From assembly GCA_937930165.1 (NCBI GenBank), contig CALGVL010000192.1:1-32561 (forward strand): a DNA stretch of 32,561 nt. The letters run 5' to 3'. The notes below the pieces were generated by a model. The model did no database searches. It had not been told where the DNA came from and saw nothing but the letters and a program-made list of their open reading frames with translations. This document shows, in pieces, positions 16,093 through 23,677 of this stretch (position 1 is its first letter; each line of letters begins with the position of its first letter). A program made the position numbers and the translations under genes. Source of the DNA: an uncultured Acetobacteraceae bacterium (GTDB lineage Bacteria; Pseudomonadota; Alphaproteobacteria; Acetobacterales; Acetobacteraceae).

Positions 16093-17168
16093 TGGACACG
16101 ATGGGCACAAGCCGCCGGTGGCTGACGATGCTCCTCCTCGGCGGGGCTGCGGCCGCCGAGGGCTGGCTGGGCCACCAGCTGCTGCAGCGCCCCGGGGACT
16201 TCCTGCAACTGCTTCCCGTCCACGCCGCCACCGCAGCTGCCACCGCCATCTGTGCCGTCTTGCTCTATCGGCGGGGTGAGCGGAGTCCGCTCTTCCTGCT
16301 CTTCGTGGTTTCGCTCATCTTCCTCGGCCCGGTCTGTATCCCGGGAATCGCCGTTGCCGCGCTGCTCCGCCGCGGCTTCGCGTGGCGTGCCTCCCCTTTC
16401 GCCGAGTGGTACGATGCACTCTTCCCGCCACAGGAGACCAACCCGACACGCGCCCTCTACGAGCGCATCGTCCTCCGCGGCGGCGGGCCCGGCGAACGGA
16501 GCACGGTCGCACCATTCGTCGATGTCATGGCCCTTGGCAGCGTGCGGGAAAAGCAATCCGTGATCGCGCTTATGGCCGAGAATTTCCAGCCGGCCTTCGC
16601 CGAGGCGCTGCGCACCGCGCTGAACGATCAGGAAGCAGCGGTGCGCGTGCAGGCAGCCGCGACCGTTGCCCATATCGAGAACCGGTTCCTGCAGCGGGCG
16701 ATGGCCCTTGAGCAGCAGAGCGCACGATCCCCGGACGACCCGCACCTGTTGCTGCCCCTCGCCCGCCTCTATGACGAGCAGGCCTCCACGGGCCTACTCG
16801 ACGAAGGGCGGGCGCGGGAGACCGCCATGCGGGCGCTCAGCCTGTATTCGCGTGCCATCGAATTGAGACGGGGTCCGGCTGATCCGGCGGTGACCGAAGC
16901 GATCGGCCGGCTCCTGCTGCAACTCGACCACCCTCAGGAGGCTCTGGATGTCCTGACCTCGGTCATTGGACAGCCCGCCGTCTCGCCAAGCACGATTGGC
17001 CGCTACCTCGAATGCCTTTTCCGCCTGCGCCGCTTTGACGCGCTGCGCGCGGCCTGCCGGCATTTCTGCCGGCCGACCGGGCTGGTGGCCCTGCCGGACG
17101 AGGTCCTTGATGCTGCAAGGCTCTGGGTAGAGGGCGCGGGGACCGCCATCAAGGCTGTGGACGCATGA
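16092..17168 (+). CDS. pelE: PelE-like membrane protein with TPR domain
   Basis: A 358-aa protein with three N-terminal hydrophobic segments (about 10-28, 40-58 and 66-90, e.g. LFLLFVVSLIFLGPVCIPGI) and a helical cytoplasmic C-terminal half with TPR-like repeats (LLPLARLYDEQ, AMRALSLYSRAIELRRG, AIGRLLLQLDHPQEALDVL). Pseudomonas PelE (329 aa) has the same layout and belongs to the inner-membrane PelD-E-F-G synthase complex. Its position between pelD and pelF supports the call more than sequence identity does. It overlaps pelD by 1 nt (TGATG) and pelF by 4 nt (ATGA). Confidence 0.82.
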   Translation: MDTMGTSRRWLTMLLLGGAAAAEGWLGHQLLQRPGDFLQLLPVHAATAAATAICAVLLYRRGERSPLFLLFVVSLIFLGPVCIPGIAVAALLRRGFAWRASPFAEWYDALFPPQETNPTRALYERIVLRGGGPGERSTVAPFVDVMALGSVREKQSVIALMAENFQPAFAEALRTALNDQEAAVRVQAAATVAHIENRFLQRAMALEQQSARSPDDPHLLLPLARLYDEQASTGLLDEGRARETAMRALSLYSRAIELRRGPADPAVTEAIGRLLLQLDHPQEALDVLTSVIGQPAVSPSTIGRYLECLFRLRRFDALRAACRHFCRPTGLVALPDEVLDAARLWVEGAGTAIKAVDA

Positions 17169-18676
17169 CGCAGGGCAGCTATGACGCCGATGTCTGCATC
17201 ATCCTGGAGGGAGCTTATCCCTTCATAGCTGGTGGAGTCTCGAGCTGGACGCATGATCTGGTGAAGGCGCAAGGACACCTCACCTTTCACCTTGTGGCGC
17301 TCACGGCGGACGACACGCCACAGCCGTTCCGCTTCGAGCTGCCGCCGAACATCATCGGTGTCACCCTCATTCCCTTGCAGCGGCCCGAGCTCAATGTCCC
17401 CGGAAGCAGCCGGATCCGCCGTCTCATCGAGGAGATGGAGCCGCCGTTGACCCGCCTTCTCGCCAGAGGCGGGCTCGCGGATTTCCGCGCGTTGCTGGCC
17501 GCATTGCGCCGCCATTCCAGGGTTGCAACACGAGCGGCGCTGCTGAACAGCGAGCCCTCCTTCGAGATGCTCCAGCGTATGTATCAGAGCTCGGTCCCAG
17601 GCAGCTCTTTCCTGAACTATTTCTGGAGCTGGCGGGTCCTCACCGGCGGGCTCTTTTCCGTCCTCCTTGCCAGGCTTCCACGGGCCCGCGTCTATCACAC
17701 CATCTCCACGGGCTATGCGGGCCTTGTCATGGCGCGCGCCGTGCTCGAAACCGGCCGGCCTGGGCTGATCACGGAGCATGGCATCTACACCAATGAACGC
17801 CGGGTGGAGATCGCCATGGCCGAATGGTTGTCGGACGGACCGGCAGTGTCGCTCGACATCGAGAGCCGGCGCCGCGATCTCCGGGATGTCTGGATCGAGG
17901 CCTTCACCGGTTATTCTCGTGTCTGCTACGAGGCATGCAGCCGGATCATCACCCTCTATTCCGGCAACCAGGAGCTTCAGCTCCGGGACGGAGCGCCGCG
18001 TGACCGTCTGGCGATCATCCCGAACGGCATCGATTATGATGGTTTCTCCCGGATCCCGCGCGACAACGGGCCACGCCCGCCAACCGTCGCCCTCATCGGG
18101 CGGGTCGTGCCGATCAAGGACATCAAGACCTATATCCGCGCCATCGCTCTGTTGCGCGACATGGTCCCAGGTGTGCGCGCATTGCTGCTCGGCCCAACGG
18201 AGGAGGATCCCGATTACTTCCGGGAGTGTCAGACCATGGTCGCCCATCTCGGCCTTGAGGGGACCTTCGAATTCGCAGGGCGTGTCCGGCTGTCCGACTA
18301 TCTCGGCCGCATCGATGCCATCGCGCTTACGAGCATCAGCGAGGCACAGCCGCTCGTGCTGCTGGAGGCTGGGGCTGCCGGTGTTCCGAGTGTCGCAACC
18401 GATGTCGGCTCCTGCCGTGACATCATCCTGGGCCGCGCCGACGAGAACCCTCCCCTTGGGCCTGGTGGCTTCATTGTCCCCCTCGCGAATCCCCTGGCGA
18501 CGGCGAGAGCCTTGGCGGACCTGTTGCTGGACCCGGAACTGCGGGCCCGCCATGGCAGGGCAATCCAGCGCCGGATGGAACGCTACTACAACAAGCATGT
18601 CGTGGACCGCATCTATCGGGAGCTGTACGAAAGCCATCTGGCGATGCCCGACCAGCCTGATGCGGTGGCGGCCTGA
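17165..18676 (+). CDS. pelF: PelF-like GT4 glycosyltransferase (Pel polymerase)
   Basis: A 503-aa cytosolic glycosyltransferase, close to the 507 aa of Pseudomonas PelF, which polymerises UDP-linked amino sugars. The N-terminus has the family signature ILEGAYPFIAGGVSSW (13-28). The PelF-specific insert with TEHGIYTNERRVEI follows, then the GT-B donor lobe: AIIPNGIDYDGF, VALIGRVVPIKDIKTYIRAI, LLLGPTEEDPDYFREC, and the E-x7-E motif ISEAQPLVLLEAGAAGVPSV. All expected donor-site elements are present. Together with PelD, PelE and PelG it should form the inner-membrane synthase. It overlaps pelE (ATGA) and pelG (TGATG). Confidence 0.95.
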   Translation: MTQGSYDADVCIILEGAYPFIAGGVSSWTHDLVKAQGHLTFHLVALTADDTPQPFRFELPPNIIGVTLIPLQRPELNVPGSSRIRRLIEEMEPPLTRLLARGGLADFRALLAALRRHSRVATRAALLNSEPSFEMLQRMYQSSVPGSSFLNYFWSWRVLTGGLFSVLLARLPRARVYHTISTGYAGLVMARAVLETGRPGLITEHGIYTNERRVEIAMAEWLSDGPAVSLDIESRRRDLRDVWIEAFTGYSRVCYEACSRIITLYSGNQELQLRDGAPRDRLAIIPNGIDYDGFSRIPRDNGPRPPTVALIGRVVPIKDIKTYIRAIALLRDMVPGVRALLLGPTEEDPDYFRECQTMVAHLGLEGTFEFAGRVRLSDYLGRIDAIALTSISEAQPLVLLEAGAAGVPSVATDVGSCRDIILGRADENPPLGPGGFIVPLANPLATARALADLLLDPELRARHGRAIQRRMERYYNKHVVDRIYRELYESHLAMPDQPDAVAA

Positions 18677-20055
18677 TGGCGGGGATCGGCTTTGCCCTCC
18701 GCCGGCTGGCTCAGCAGGACACGCTCAATGCAAGCCTGCGGAGCCAGGTGCACGCCGCCGCGGTCACGTCCGGCCCTTGGCTCTTCACAGTGCTGGCCTT
18801 GGCCGGTGTCGAACTGTTCGGAGCCGGCTTCCTGGAACGCGAGGAACTGCGCGTCTTCTCCGTGGTGATCATTTACAATTTTGCCTTTTCCCTGGTGATC
18901 TCGGGGCCGGTCGTGCTGGTGGTCACGCGCCATCTCGCGGACAAGATCTATGCCAGGGATGTGGAAGGCGCACCCGGAATGCTGCTTGGGGCCTTGTGTG
19001 TCCTCTTTGCAATGCAGGCCGTGGTCGGCGTGCCCTTCTACTTCCTTGCCGTCGAGATGACGGCTGGCGAGCGCCTTCTGGCACTTGCCGGGTTCTTCCT
19101 GGTCGGAGGGATCTGGCTAGTCTCGGCCTTCCTGTCTGCGCTGAAGAGCTACGGAAGCATCACCGCGGCCTTCGGCTTCGGCATGGCAACCGCCTATGCT
19201 CTGGCGACGCTCCTGGCACCTCGCTACGGCGCACCGGGAATGCTGGCGGGCTTCACCGCAGGCCTGGCGGTCCTGTTCTTCGGCCTGACTGCACGCGTCC
19301 TCGCGGAGTACCCATACCGGGCGACCGATCCCTTCGGCTTTCTTCCGGCCATATTGCGCTACTGGGAATTTGTGCTCTTCGGTTTCTTCTACAACGCCGC
19401 GATCTGGGTGGACAAATGGATCATGTGGTTTGCGCCGGGCCGTATGGTCATCGCCGGATCCATGCCTTCGCACCCCACCTATGACGGAGCGATGTTCCTG
19501 GCCTCGCTCTCGATGGCACCGGCGGCGGCACTATTCCTGATCGTTGTCGAAACCCGCTTCTTCGAGAGCTATTTGCGCTTCTACCGCAGCATCGCAGGGC
19601 ACGGGACGGCCCAGGAGATCCGCCGGAATCATTGGGAGATCCTACGGGTCCTTACCGAAGGCTTCCGCAATGTGGCCGTACTGCAGGCCGCCGTCTGCTG
19701 CCTCTTCATAATGGCGGCACCAGGACTCATTGGCATGGCGCGGGGCGGCCTCGAGCTGGTGCCGACCTTCCGGTTCGGGGTGCATGGCGCGCTGTTTCAC
19801 ACGCTGCTATTGTTCGTGATCGCGATCATCTCCTATTTCGATCTTCGTGGTGTGCTTCTCGCCGTCTCCATCGTCTTCTTTGTCCTGAACGCATCGCTGA
19901 CATGGATGGTCATGGAACTGGGGATCGGCTACAGCGGATATGGCTATTTCCTTGCGGCGCTTCTGACACTGGCTTTCGCCTATGCCATGGCGGCGCGATG
20001 CATCCTGCGGCTGCCCTATATGACCTTCATCGCGAACAATCGGGCGCTGCATTAG
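18676..20055 (+). CDS. pelG: PelG-like membrane flippase (MOP/Wzx-like)
   Basis: A 459-aa polytopic inner-membrane protein, close to the 456 aa of Pseudomonas PelG, with about twelve hydrophobic segments. It begins MAGIGFALRRLAQQDTLNAS, then VTSGPWLFTVLALAGVELF, which is characteristic of PelG. It probably moves the growing Pel-type polymer across the inner membrane. Further recognisable parts are YWEFVLFGFFYNAAIWVDKW and SLSMAPAAALFLIVVETRFF. It is the last gene of the tightly overlapped run. The next gene begins 427 bp further on. Confidence 0.93.
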   Translation: MAGIGFALRRLAQQDTLNASLRSQVHAAAVTSGPWLFTVLALAGVELFGAGFLEREELRVFSVVIIYNFAFSLVISGPVVLVVTRHLADKIYARDVEGAPGMLLGALCVLFAMQAVVGVPFYFLAVEMTAGERLLALAGFFLVGGIWLVSAFLSALKSYGSITAAFGFGMATAYALATLLAPRYGAPGMLAGFTAGLAVLFFGLTARVLAEYPYRATDPFGFLPAILRYWEFVLFGFFYNAAIWVDKWIMWFAPGRMVIAGSMPSHPTYDGAMFLASLSMAPAAALFLIVVETRFFESYLRFYRSIAGHGTAQEIRRNHWEILRVLTEGFRNVAVLQAAVCCLFIMAAPGLIGMARGGLELVPTFRFGVHGALFHTLLLFVIAIISYFDLRGVLLAVSIVFFVLNASLTWMVMELGIGYSGYGYFLAALLTLAFAYAMAARCILRLPYMTFIANNRALH

Positions 20056-20482
20056 CAGCGATGGCACTCTGGCAGGACTCACGGGAGATCGAAGCGCAGC
20101 AGCCGGGCGTGGCACAAACCTGGTTTCGAGGCGAGGTTAGAACTCACAAAAGGGTTGTCACTTTCGCTGAGCAAAACCTCGGCCCACTCCGGCGAGTGAC
20201 CGCCTGGCTTCTTTAGCCTCCTCGGCCGTTGAGGCCCGCGGCCCGTGCGGCCACACTTCTCATCTTCTGCTGGTGATTGGATCACCATTCAAAACTGCAA
20301 GGTGATGCGCCGCTTCTTGCAGCTCGCAGTGTCGTTCCTCATTTCACCGCGCTTTTATGGAAGATGAAGGAATTTTTCTGAGTGCGGATGGTTGCGCTTC
20401 GTTATGGTTTGGAGGCCGCGATTGATGCAGGGGCGGCGCTCCCAGGCCCTGGATGCGGCCCTGGACGCAGCTGGAGGAACAA
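20056..20482 (+). promoter_or_regulatory. Leader region between pelG and the deacetylase gene
   Basis: A 427-bp gap in an otherwise fully overlapping locus. A 51-codon frame (ATG at 20061 to TAG at 20216) has no recognisable domain and no good ribosome site. The region holds small GC hairpins near 20220-20250 (GGCC-GTTGA-GGCC), a perfect inverted repeat at 20271-20287, and an AT-rich patch at 20340-20385. Separate or attenuated expression of the deacetylase gene is likely, but no consensus promoter could be fixed. Confidence 0.4.
20271..20287. repeat. Perfect inverted repeat TGGTGAT-TGG-ATCACCA
   Basis: Seven-bp arms around TGG in the deacetylase leader. A further GGTGAT copy lies at 20301-20306, about 30 bp away. 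It could be an operator or a small RNA hairpin. No T-tract follows. Confidence 0.45.
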
Positions 20483-23302
20483 ATGGCCTACTCTATCGAT
20501 GGCATGCTGGATGAGTGGACCGCCGCGGACCGTCTTGATCGCCCAGGAACGAATTTCAACGGCTATCAGCTCTATGGCCGAACCGAGGGGGACGCTTTCG
20601 TCTTCGCCCTCGTGGCACCAGTAGCAATCGGCGCCGGGACGACCTTCTGGCTGAACACCGATCAGGACACCACCACTGGCTTTCAGATCTTCGGCAACAC
20701 CGGTGGTGCGGAGTTCAACATCAACTTCTTCACCGATGATCTTCCCTATCTCTACACCGGCGCCGACGGCCAGAACTTCCTCGGCGGTCCTCTGCAGCAT
20801 GCCTACTCTGCCGACAAGCAGATCGTCGAGTTCGTGGTCCCCTTCAGCCAATTGATTGATCCGGAGACCCAGCTCTCCCTTGAGACGGATGGGTTGGCGA
20901 GCGTCCTTGTAGACGTCAACAACAGCGTCTTCCTACCGGGGAACTACGCTGCCGGGAGCTACCACATAAGTCCGCCGGCCACCCTGCCTCAGGATACAGA
21001 CCTCAAGGTCGGCATCGTCTACTCCGAGACAAGTGCGAATGCCTTCTTCGACAAGACCGCCTACTCCCAGCTCTTCATGTCCGCCCAGAACCAGGCGGCG
21101 ATGGCCGGAATTCCCTTCGACATCCTCACTGAGGCCGATCTCACCAATCTGGAGAAGCTGATCGGCTATGACGCGCTGATCTTTCCTTCGATGGAGAATG
21201 TGCGCGCGGCGGATGTCGCAGCCATTGAAGCCACACTCGATGCCGCCGTCTACAAATATGGCGTCGGTCTGGTCACCGCCGGCAATTTCCTGACCAATGA
21301 TGAGACAGGCGCCCCCCTGGGCGGTGATCCCTATATTCGCATGAAGACGCTCCTCGGCGTCACCCTGGAGGGCTTCGCAAGCAATGCTACCGTTCAGGTC
21401 GTTGCAGGCAACACCGACCACCAGGTGATGCAAGGCTATGCCGATGGTGAAATTATCCGAACCTACTCTGGCATTGGCACGCTGTATTTTCAGGATCTGA
21501 CAGGGAACGGTGAAGTCCTCGCCACGCAGACCATCAATGGCCAGGCCCAGAACGCTGTCCTGGCAACAGTAACCGGAGGACGGAACGTCCATTTTGCGAC
21601 CGCGGGCATGCTTGCCGACAACAACATGCTGGAGGACGCGCTGGGTTGGGCTGCGCGGGATCCCGAGCAACCGATCCTCAGCCTGCATATGAGCCGGCAA
21701 TCCGTCATCTTCGCCGCGCGGAACGATTTGGACGAAGCGATGCAGCTGGACGAGGTCGACCCGCCCGATGACGAACCGGGTATCTACGACCTGCTGCTGC
21801 CGATTCTGGAGCAATGGAAGGCCGCCTACAATTTCGTCGGCTCCTTCTACATTGACATCGGTGATGGGACTGACGGAACGGGGACTGACTGGAGTGTCTC
21901 GAAGCCCTATTACGACCGGCTACTGGCGCTGGGCAACGAGATCGGCTCGCACTCGGTCACCCATCCAGACGACACCAACCTTCTCACTGCCGAGCAGCTG
22001 CAATTCGAATTCGAGCAATCCAAGCAGATCATTGAGCAGAATCTGGGCATCACCGTGCACGGCGCGGCCATCCCAGGCAACCCGGAGAAGCTGCCTGTTT
22101 CGCAGGAAGTTCTGAAGTACTATTCCTATCTGAGCGGCGGCAACACCCAGGTCGGGGCAGGCTATCCCAGCGCCTTCGGCTTCCTGACGCCGAACGACAC
22201 CAAGGTCTACCTGGCACCGAACATCTCCTCCGACTTCTCCCTGGTCGGCTTCCGGCAGATGACCCCGGACCAAGCCGCGGCAGCCTGGCTGCAGGAATGG
22301 CAGGAGATGACCGCTCATGCCGATCTGCCGGTCATCCTCTTCCCTTGGCATGACTACGGCATCACGGGCTTCGAGCCGGGCTACAACCAGGAGATGTTCA
22401 CGAGCTTCATCGAATTCGCATACCAGGCCGGCTCCGAGTTCGTGACGCTCGCTGACTTGGCGGGGCGCATTGCATCCTTCGAGAAGGCAAGCTTCAGCTA
22501 TGAACTGGTGGATACAGACACCATCGACATAACGGTTGGGGGCAGCGGTCTCGGCACCTTCGCCGTTGATCTGAAAGGCGAGCAGACGATCAGGAGCGTC
22601 CGGGGCTGGTACGCCTATGATGCGGACAGCATTTTCCTGCCGGAGGGCGGAGGCACCTTCACCATTGATCTGGGCCCGATCCCGGATGACGTTACCCACA
22701 TCACCATGCTGCCCTCGCGGGCGAAGCTGCTCACTACGGTAAGCACAGGCAACGGCGGCCTGGACTTCTCCATTATCGGTGAGGGCCGGGTGGTGATTGA
22801 CCTGGAGGACCCGGCCGGACGCAACGTGGTTGTCTCCGGCGCAGAGATCATCAGCCAGTCAGGCGACAGGCTTGAGCTGAATCTCGCCGGCATTGGCCAG
22901 CACGATGTCTCCATCCGGCTGGAGACCTCTCCTCCGGGGGGCATCGTCCTCGGCAGCGGGCCGGATACACTGGTGCTGAGGGTCAGCCAGGATGCCTGGC
23001 TCGGCGATGCGCAGTACACCATCAGCGTGGATGGCGTGCAGATCGGCGGAGTGCTCACCGCCTCCGCCCTGCACTCCCTCGGCCAATCCGACCTCGTCAC
23101 CGTGCGGGGCGACTGGGAGCCGGGCATCCACACGGTCTCGATCAACTTCCTCAATGATCTCTATGGCGGCTCGCCGCAGGCCGACCGCAATCTCTATCTG
23201 GATGGCGTCATCTACAACGACGCCGAGGTGCCGGGCAGCATCCTCGCCTTCGGCAAGAGCGGCGCGAAGATTTTTGCCTTCGAGGATGTTGTCATCGCCT
23301 GA
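20483..23302 (+). CDS. Multidomain polysaccharide deacetylase (PelA C-terminal-like) with carbohydrate-binding modules
   Basis: A 939-aa protein probably acting outside the cell on the Pel-like polymer. Residues 1-165 form a beta-sandwich resembling CBM9/DOMON modules (MAYSIDGMLDEW, TTFWLNTDQDTTTGFQIF). Residues 174-390 form a Rossmann-like domain (VGIVYSETSANAFF, YDALIFPSMENV, GVGLVTAGNFL), as in PelA between hydrolase and deacetylase. Residues 397-660 form a NodB-like deacetylase with D415-L-D417 (RNDLDEA), H490/H494 (NEIGSHSVTHP) and FPWHDYGI. Beta domains follow, then a C-terminal CBM60-like module (829-912: LVLRVSQDAWLGDAQYTISV, LYLDGVIYNDAEV). There is no signal peptide, so a type I-like export route is possible. 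The ATG at 20483 has GGAGGA at good spacing. Confidence 0.85.
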   Translation: MAYSIDGMLDEWTAADRLDRPGTNFNGYQLYGRTEGDAFVFALVAPVAIGAGTTFWLNTDQDTTTGFQIFGNTGGAEFNINFFTDDLPYLYTGADGQNFLGGPLQHAYSADKQIVEFVVPFSQLIDPETQLSLETDGLASVLVDVNNSVFLPGNYAAGSYHISPPATLPQDTDLKVGIVYSETSANAFFDKTAYSQLFMSAQNQAAMAGIPFDILTEADLTNLEKLIGYDALIFPSMENVRAADVAAIEATLDAAVYKYGVGLVTAGNFLTNDETGAPLGGDPYIRMKTLLGVTLEGFASNATVQVVAGNTDHQVMQGYADGEIIRTYSGIGTLYFQDLTGNGEVLATQTINGQAQNAVLATVTGGRNVHFATAGMLADNNMLEDALGWAARDPEQPILSLHMSRQSVIFAARNDLDEAMQLDEVDPPDDEPGIYDLLLPILEQWKAAYNFVGSFYIDIGDGTDGTGTDWSVSKPYYDRLLALGNEIGSHSVTHPDDTNLLTAEQLQFEFEQSKQIIEQNLGITVHGAAIPGNPEKLPVSQEVLKYYSYLSGGNTQVGAGYPSAFGFLTPNDTKVYLAPNISSDFSLVGFRQMTPDQAAAAWLQEWQEMTAHADLPVILFPWHDYGITGFEPGYNQEMFTSFIEFAYQAGSEFVTLADLAGRIASFEKASFSYELVDTDTIDITVGGSGLGTFAVDLKGEQTIRSVRGWYAYDADSIFLPEGGGTFTIDLGPIPDDVTHITMLPSRAKLLTTVSTGNGGLDFSIIGEGRVVIDLEDPAGRNVVVSGAEIISQSGDRLELNLAGIGQHDVSIRLETSPPGGIVLGSGPDTLVLRVSQDAWLGDAQYTISVDGVQIGGVLTASALHSLGQSDLVTVRGDWEPGIHTVSINFLNDLYGGSPQADRNLYLDGVIYNDAEVPGSILAFGKSGAKIFAFEDVVIA

Positions 23303-23306
23303 TCAT

Positions 23307-23337
23307 CCGGCCGGGAGCCTTGGTGGGACCCGGCCGG
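23307..23337 (+). terminator. GC-rich hairpin closing the Pel-like locus
   Basis: CCGGCCGGG (23307-23315) and CCCGGCCGG (23329-23337) pair perfectly, with further pairing possible inside the 13-nt loop. It starts 4 nt after the deacetylase stop. There is no T-run, as often seen for terminators in very GC-rich genomes. Confidence 0.65.
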
Positions 23338-23465
23338 GCATTCCCCATCATGGTCTGGTGGATGCCATGCTTCCGACGGTTCTACGTCGTCAGTTCACCC
23401 CACAACGCCCTCGGCGCCACCTTTGCCTTGAACTTCGCTGTGAGCCGCTTCCGCTTGCCCGTCAT
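23338..23465 (-). pseudogene. IS3-family transposase OrfA remnant
   Basis: On the minus strand from the ATG at 23465 the frame reads MTGKRKRLTAKFKAKVAPRA, LWGELTT, an in-frame TAG, then NRRKHGIHQTMMGN. This matches the first ~40 residues of IS3-type OrfA proteins (KRKRxSxxFKAKVALEAL ... YGVHQTMIGNW). It has a premature stop and breaks off at the hairpin of the deacetylase gene, so it is a fragment. The rest of the element (OrfB, terminal repeats) was not found. The remaining gap 23466-23677 shows nothing else. Confidence 0.65.
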
Positions 23466-23677
23466 GCGGGTCCGCCCTCCTCTCAGGCGGACCGAGCTTA
23501 CTCGCCTGTCCGATATCCGGGGACCACCTCACCGGCTGTCCCGCAGACTGCTGGGGGGCAGCTCCGCCGGTTGCAGCACGCGCCGCTGGAGGCCTCCATT
23601 CCAGCAATCAACGATGCCTGAAACAAGGATTGCCTTCTGTCGCGAAGTCAGCCTGCACCGCATTCTTCGGGCCAAGC

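Noticed and set aside
17003..18637. 544-codon minus-strand frame opposite pelF
   Set aside because: Antisense shadow of a clear GT4 glycosyltransferase.
20056..20216. 51-codon frame after pelG as a small gene such as pelC
   Set aside because: No signal peptide, lipobox or ribosome site, and far too short for PelC (about 172 aa).
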